Origin: Pelomonas saccharophila_A | GTDB taxonomy: Bacteria > Pseudomonadota > Gammaproteobacteria > Burkholderiales > Burkholderiaceae_C | Assembly (NCBI RefSeq): GCF_031458095.1 | Contig: NZ_JAVDXU010000002.1 | Span: 1,240,001 to 1,304,000 of the forward strand | DNA: 64,000 bases | Direction of reading: 5' to 3' | Shown: in pieces, positions 58,429 through 64,000 of the stretch | Layout of the letters: every line of letters begins with the position of its first letter | How positions within the stretch are numbered: the first letter of the stretch is position 1 | The notes under the pieces: model-generated | Databases searched by the model: none | What the model saw: only the letters and a program-made list of their open reading frames with translations | What the model was told of the DNA's origin: nothing | Position numbers and translations under genes: made by a program

Positions 58429-58970
58429 TGGTGTCGCGCGAAGACATCCTGCGTTTCTGGTTCGAGGAGACCCAGCCCGCCCAATGGTGGAAGGTCGACC
58501 CGGCCTTCGACGAACTGGTGCGCAGCCGCTTCGGCGCCCTGCACGAGCAGGCCAGGCGCTGCGAACTCTTTGCCTGGCGCACCACGCCCGAGGGGCGGCT
58601 GGCCGAGGTCATCGCTCTGGACCAGTTCGCCCGCAACATCCACCGCGGCACGCCGGGGGCTTTCGCGGCCGACCCGCTGGCGCTGGCGCTGGCGCAGGAG
58701 GCTATCGCGGCGGGCGCCGACCTGCAGCTGCCGGTCGAGCAGCGCGCCTTCCTCTACATGCCCTATATGCACAGCGAGTCCGCCGCCATCCACGCGGTGG
58801 CCGAGCCGCTGATGCGTGAGCGCGCGCCTCAGCACACGCATGAGTTCGAGCTCAAGCACAAGGCCATCATCGACCGCTTCGGACGCTATCCGCACCGCAA
58901 TGCCATCCTGGGCCGCACGTCGACGGCCGAGGAAGCCGAGTTCCTCAAGCAGCCGGGGTCGAGCTTCTAG
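58425..58970 (+). CDS. DUF924 family protein
   Basis: This 181-residue protein has the family blocks ILRFWFEETQPAQWW, VIALDQFARNIHRGTPGAFA, FLYMPYMHSES and FGRYPHRNAILGR. DUF924 proteins resemble TPR-like helical folds and have unknown function. The start is ATG 58425 or 58428, both overlapping the TGA of the small membrane protein gene, so translation is coupled. The 3' end overlaps the convergent gene at 58967 by 4 bases. Confidence 0.92.
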   Translation: MMVSREDILRFWFEETQPAQWWKVDPAFDELVRSRFGALHEQARRCELFAWRTTPEGRLAEVIALDQFARNIHRGTPGAFAADPLALALAQEAIAAGADLQLPVEQRAFLYMPYMHSESAAIHAVAEPLMRERAPQHTHEFELKHKAIIDRFGRYPHRNAILGRTSTAEEAEFLKQPGSSF

Positions 58971-59257
58971 ATATCGAGCAGGTAGACCGTCGCTGCAGCG
59001 CGCTCGTCGGCGCTGTGGCCGGACAGGGCCTTGTCCCATTCCGCGCCGCTGGCGCCCGTCGAGGACGTGGCGCTGCGCGTCATGACGGCGACCTCCTCGG
59101 TGCCGACGTCGAATTCACCCGCCGGCTCGCGGCTGTCGAGAAACAGCTTGGCAACCGGGCCGGCACCCGACTCAATGACGATGAGGTAGCGGGAGACCTT
59201 GCGGTGTTCCTGCTGCACATGCCGTGCCGGCATTTCATGACCAAAGCCTTGACTCAT
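58967..59257 (-). CDS. Small conserved hypothetical protein
   Basis: This 96-residue protein begins MSQGFGHEMPARHVQQEH and contains SRYLIVIESGAGPVAKLFLD, EFDVGTEEVAVMTR, EWDKALSGHSADERAAATVYLLDI. AGGAGG lies 5-6 bases before the ATG, which supports a real gene. I recall similar short proteins in Burkholderiales without a function. It converges on the DUF924 gene with a 4-base overlap and diverges from the beta-helix gene. Confidence 0.75.
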   Translation of the reverse strand: MSQGFGHEMPARHVQQEHRKVSRYLIVIESGAGPVAKLFLDSREPAGEFDVGTEEVAVMTRSATSSTGASGAEWDKALSGHSADERAAATVYLLDI

Positions 59258-59350
59258 CGGGCCTCCTTGCGCAAGTCGGACCATTGTGCGCCGCTTGGCG
59301 CAGGAGTAACCCTGAAGCCCGGCCGTCGCAGCGCATGATCCAATTGCACG

Positions 59351-59368
59351 AATGGAACCGATTCCATT
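59351..59368 (+). promoter_or_regulatory. LacI-type operator-like palindrome before the beta-helix gene
   Basis: AATGGAACCGATTCCATT has 7-bp arms (AATGGAA/TTCCATT) around a CCGA centre. It sits 15 bases ahead of the start codon at 59383, so a repressor bound there would block the transcript start or early elongation. Central-CG palindromes of this form are usual for LacI-family sugar regulators. Confidence 0.6.
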
Positions 59369-59382
59369 TTGATGAGGCGCGG

Positions 59383-61116
59383 ATGGAAATGCACGGCAAG
59401 CGAGTGACGATGGGTGTGCTGGCCGCCGGCCTGGCGATGTCGGCCTTGGCGGGGGGCGCGCCCGACTTCGGTCCCAACGTCCACATCTTCGACCCGTCGA
59501 CACCGGGCATGCAGCAGCGCATCGATGAGATCTACGCGGCCCAGCAGCCCAACCATTTCGGCCCGCGACGCGACGCCATCCTGCTCAAGCCCGGGATTTA
59601 TCAGGACCTGCGCCTGCCGGTGGGCTTCTACACGCAGGTGCTGGGCCTGGGCGCCCGCCCCGACGATGTCCACGTCATCGGCGACTTGCGCTCCACGGCC
59701 TTCCTGGACAGCGACAACGCCACGCAGAACTTCTGGCGCGGCGCCGAGAACTTCGCCATCACGCCGACGCTGGGCATAGGCGACAACACGATGCAGTGGG
59801 CGGTGTCCCAGGCCATCCCGTTCCGGCGCATGCATGTGCGCGGCAACATCCGCCTCAACCAGAACAAAGGCTGGGCCAGCGGCGGCTGGTTCTCCGACGT
59901 GCTGGTCGACGGCCAGGTCAACTCGGCCACGCAGCAGCAATGGATCTCGCGCAACAGCCAGTGGAGCAGCTGGACCGGCTCGAACTGGAACATGGTCTTC
60001 GTCGGCGTGCAGGGTGAGCCGGCGGGCGAGTTCCCGACGCCGGGCCAGCGCTACACCAAGGTCGCGCAGGTGCCGGTGGTGCGCGAAAAGCCCTGGCTCT
60101 TCATCGATGCCAAGGGAGGCTATGCGGTGCGCGTGCCGGCGCTGAAGCGTGACAGCGCCGGCATCTCCTGGGCGAAGGGCGCGTTCACGCCCGGCAAGAC
60201 GCTGACGATCGACAAGTTCTTCATTGCCCGGCCCGGCGACACGGCGGCGAAGTTGAATGCCCAGCTGGCCGCTGGCAAACATCTGCTGTTCACGCCGGGC
60301 GAGTACCTGCTGACCGAGACGCTGCGGATCAGGCGAGCGGGCACGGTCGTGCTGGGCATCGGTTTCCCGACGCTGCGCTCGGACAAGGGCCAGCCGCTCG
60401 TGAAGACAGCGGATGTGGATGGACTGACGGTCTCGGGCCTGTTCCTGGATGCCGGCAAGCAGGACTCGGGCGTGCTGATGGAGGTGGGACCAGCGGCGGC
60501 GAAGAAGCGCCACCAGGCCGATCCCATCGTGCTGCACGATCTCTTCTTCCGCATCGGCGGCGCCGCGGCCGGCCGGGTGGACACGGCGCTGCGCATCAAC
60601 GCGCACGACACTGTCGTCGACCACACCTGGATCTGGCGCGCCGACCATGGCGAAGGCGTCGGCTGGACGAGCAACCCGTCGGCGCACGGCCTGTGGGTCA
60701 ATGGTGAGGACGTGACCATCTACGGCCTCTTCGTCGAGCATTTCCAGAAGGAGCAGGTGGTCTGGCAGGGCAACGGCGGGCGGGTCTACTTCTACCAGTC
60801 CGAGATCCCCTATGACCCGCCGACTCAAAGCCAGTGGACCAGCGCCACGGGCCGCGGCCATGCGGCCTACAAGGTGGCCGACACGGTGACCCGCCACGAG
60901 GCCTGGGGTCTGGGCGCCTACAGCGTCTTCCTCAAGCCCGACGTCGTGCTGGACCGCGCCTTCGAGGTGCCCCAGGTGCCGGGCGTGCGCCTGCACCACA
61001 TGATCACGGTCTGCCTGGTGGACAAGGGCAGCATCGAGCATGTCGTCAACGACCAGGGCGACGCGGCGCGCTGCAAGGGCGGCAGCAACACGGCGACGCT
61101 GAAGGACTACCCCTGA
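59383..61116 (+). CDS. Secreted beta-helix protein (often mislabelled coagulation factor 5/8 or adenylyl cyclase)
   Basis: This 577-residue protein has a signal peptide (MHGKRVTMGVLAAGLAMSALA) and a repeated beta-helix-like chain. The N-terminal FGPNVHIFDPS, LPVGFYTQVLGLG, NFWRGAENF, FRRMHVRGNI and WNMVFVGVQG blocks, and the later WIWRADHGEGVGW and GLFVEHFQKEQVVWQGNGG, match a conserved actinobacterial and proteobacterial family. That family is usually labelled without experimental basis. A glycan-degrading role is my inference from the fold, secretion and upstream LacI-type palindrome. GAGG precedes ATG 59383; ATG 59389 is an alternative. Confidence 0.8.
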   Translation: MEMHGKRVTMGVLAAGLAMSALAGGAPDFGPNVHIFDPSTPGMQQRIDEIYAAQQPNHFGPRRDAILLKPGIYQDLRLPVGFYTQVLGLGARPDDVHVIGDLRSTAFLDSDNATQNFWRGAENFAITPTLGIGDNTMQWAVSQAIPFRRMHVRGNIRLNQNKGWASGGWFSDVLVDGQVNSATQQQWISRNSQWSSWTGSNWNMVFVGVQGEPAGEFPTPGQRYTKVAQVPVVREKPWLFIDAKGGYAVRVPALKRDSAGISWAKGAFTPGKTLTIDKFFIARPGDTAAKLNAQLAAGKHLLFTPGEYLLTETLRIRRAGTVVLGIGFPTLRSDKGQPLVKTADVDGLTVSGLFLDAGKQDSGVLMEVGPAAAKKRHQADPIVLHDLFFRIGGAAAGRVDTALRINAHDTVVDHTWIWRADHGEGVGWTSNPSAHGLWVNGEDVTIYGLFVEHFQKEQVVWQGNGGRVYFYQSEIPYDPPTQSQWTSATGRGHAAYKVADTVTRHEAWGLGAYSVFLKPDVVLDRAFEVPQVPGVRLHHMITVCLVDKGSIEHVVNDQGDAARCKGGSNTATLKDYP

Positions 61117-61136
61117 GCCCTCGTCCAGTCTCGCCA

Positions 61137-61192
61137 CGCTGAACGCGGGCGGTCTGGCCGGTCCCCCGAGGGATGGTCCGGCGCTCGGCCCC
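61137..61192 (+). repeat. Dispersed 3'-end repeat, copy F (short)
   Basis: This truncated copy lies 21 bases after the beta-helix gene's stop and in the same orientation. It keeps the CGCTGAACGCGGGC head, the GTCCCCCGAGGG hairpin and the final CCGGCGCTCGGCCC block. The central hairpin and the first half of the GC-rich tail are deleted. Confidence 0.8.
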
Positions 61193-61298
61193 AAATGCCC
61201 CGATGTCGGCGGCGTCCGACAGCGCGTCGCGCCGTCGCACACTGTTTGTCACATCGCGGCGAGCTGAGACTGGGCGCACCTCAAACCAGGAGAGCGCC

Positions 61299-61517
61299 AT
61301 GGGTGCCACCAAGATCATTGCCATCCTGCTGCTCGTCGTCGGCGCGGCCAGCCTCGCGATGGGCGGCTTCAGCTACACCAAGGACAAGACCGTCGTGAAG
61401 CTCGGCTCGCTCGAGGTCTCGGCCAAGGAGAAAGAGCAGGTCAATATTCCGATGTGGCTGGGCGTCGGTGCCATCGCCGTCGGCGGCCTGCTGCTGGTGT
61501 TCGGCAACAGGCGCTAA
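61299..61517 (+). CDS. Small two-helix membrane protein (paralogue 2)
   Basis: This 72-residue protein is the paralogue of 58210-58428, with the same length, helix positions and loop (GGFSYTKDKTVVKLGSLEV, then WLGVGAIAVGGLLLVFG). The start at ATG 61299 is preceded by CAGGAGAG. The longer frame from 61173 is spurious. The pckG terminator hairpin begins inside its stop codon. Unlike paralogue 1 it is not followed by a coupled gene. Confidence 0.85.
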   Translation: MGATKIIAILLLVVGAASLAMGGFSYTKDKTVVKLGSLEVSAKEKEQVNIPMWLGVGAIAVGGLLLVFGNRR

Positions 61518-61542
61518 AAAAACGAGCGCCTGAGCGCTCGTT
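61516..61542 (-). terminator. Rho-independent terminator of pckG
   Basis: AACGAGCGC (61521-61529) pairs with GCGCTCGTT (61534-61542) around a 4-base loop, and the minus strand continues as TTTTTTT through 61516. It lies 33 bases beyond the pckG stop codon and overlaps the end of the convergent small gene. Confidence 0.92.
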
Positions 61543-61575
61543 GAACTGTTGCACCGGAAAAGGACGACTGGAACG

Positions 61576-63450
<1,875 letters not shown>

Positions 63451-63727
63451 GGCGAAAGCTCCAATCATGGGAATGTGTTTGGGGCAGCCAGCGAGCTGGC
63501 CCAAGCACACCGAACCTGAGGAGGTGGATTGTCGAATCCAATGTAATCACGCCGTAACCACCCGGGTCGGTGGGGTCATGCAAAACAGGAATAACGCCAT
63601 GCTGTCATGGGCGAGAGGCTCACGGCTGTCGCGAAGTGGGCCTAGGGTTTGCGCGAAGGCGGCGTGAAACTCCGTGCAACTTTTGGGCTGGCAGCGCTGT
63701 CACGCTGCGCCTTCCAGCGGCTGGCAA

Positions 63728-64000
63728 CTAGGCGTGCGCCTGCTCCAGCGCCTGCAGCAGCATCCCCGCGGCGCGGGTCGGCGAGGGGTCGTTGCGGTGG
63801 ATGCAGGCGAAGCGGCATTCATAGCTGAGCTCGCCGGCGGACACGGCACGCATGCGGCCGGCGTCGACAAAGGGCTGGGCATAGTGATCCGGCAGGAAGC
63901 CGACGAAGCAGCCGGTCAGGATCAGCGTCGCGACCGCTTCCTGGTCGGAGGCCGTGGCCTGGCGCTCCAGCTTGCGGCGGTGGGCGAGCACCAGATTGGG
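63728..64000 (-). CDS. C-terminal part of a LysR-family regulator (partial)
   Basis: The last 90 codons of a gene enter from the right edge on the minus strand and end at a TAG (63728-63730). The visible segment (PNLVLAHRRKLERQATASDQEAVATLILTGCFVGFLPDHYAQPFVDAG) matches the co-inducer domain of LysR regulators, with the usual GxFxGFLPDHYA motif. The gap to the pckG start contains a GGATT-GTCG-AATCC inverted repeat near 63524 but no gene. Whether it controls pckG is not known. Confidence 0.8.
   Translation of the reverse strand, partial: PNLVLAHRRKLERQATASDQEAVATLILTGCFVGFLPDHYAQPFVDAGRMRAVSAGELSYECRFACIHRNDPSPTRAAGMLLQALEQAHA

Overview
The window is a GC-rich chromosomal segment with very dense coding on both strands. 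It looks like a betaproteobacterium of the order Burkholderiales, near the Roseateles/Pelomonas/Mitsuaria/Rubrivivax group. That placement rests on codon use, gene content (GTP-dependent pckG, many solitary periplasmic solute-binding proteins, coxG/E/D-like genes, a MoxR ATPase) and protein similarity recalled from memory; no search was run. I see no rRNA, tRNA, CRISPR array, prophage or transposase. No gene-free stretch exceeds about 300 bases.

Layout. 1-8.2 kb: end of an unknown gene, a secreted alpha/beta hydrolase, a LytS/LytTR two-component pair, a 6-phosphofructokinase with an unusual active-site signature, recG, and a lipoprotein/ECF sigma/anti-sigma operon. 8.4-17.2 kb: a PKD plus Ycf48/BNR-repeat lipoprotein, three related solute-binding proteins without permeases, a DksA-type zinc finger protein, queA, a YigZ-family protein and tgt. 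17.4-25.2 kb: two membrane proteins of unknown function (one with foreign-looking composition), a coupled four-gene operon ending in an MFS-acyltransferase fusion, an amidohydrolase and an XRE-type regulator. 25.4-31.7 kb: a CPBP protease and a trehalose-type operon (TonB receptor, MFS permease, cytoplasmic trehalase) under a cluster of LacI-type operator-like palindromes. 31.7-36.5 kb: a YecA/SEC-C protein, a metallophosphoesterase and a large secreted CBM35/GH87-like glucanase. 36.7-46.5 kb: a DMT exporter, glpD/glpK back to back, an NTF2-fold immunity-like orphan, an SDR/LysR pair, a GDT1-type cation exporter and a VOC protein followed by a WYL regulator. 46.6-57.1 kb: a DUF488 protein, a hybrid sensor kinase overlapping a ferritin-like/ferredoxin/double-CDGSH fusion, an acyltransferase, a cox-type accessory set (coxG, BON protein, coxE, coxD) and a second CPBP protease. 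57.3-64 kb: an outer membrane barrel candidate, two paralogous 72-residue membrane proteins, a secreted beta-helix protein behind a LacI-type palindrome, pckG and the end of a LysR regulator.

Genes that work together: treF, the MFS permease and the TonB receptor form an uptake-and-hydrolysis route for a disaccharide. GlpK and GlpD convert glycerol to dihydroxyacetone phosphate. PFK and PckG sit on opposite arms of glycolysis/gluconeogenesis. CoxD/CoxE/CoxG are maturation or membrane-recruitment factors for a molybdenum hydroxylase encoded elsewhere.

The most striking non-coding signal is a family of six intergenic repeats (56-196 bp). Every copy lies just downstream of a stop codon and in the same orientation relative to that gene. 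The four long copies share a central hairpin whose paired bases change together between copies. Two further hairpin-bearing 3'-end elements at 25.2 and 32.5 kb follow the same placement rule.
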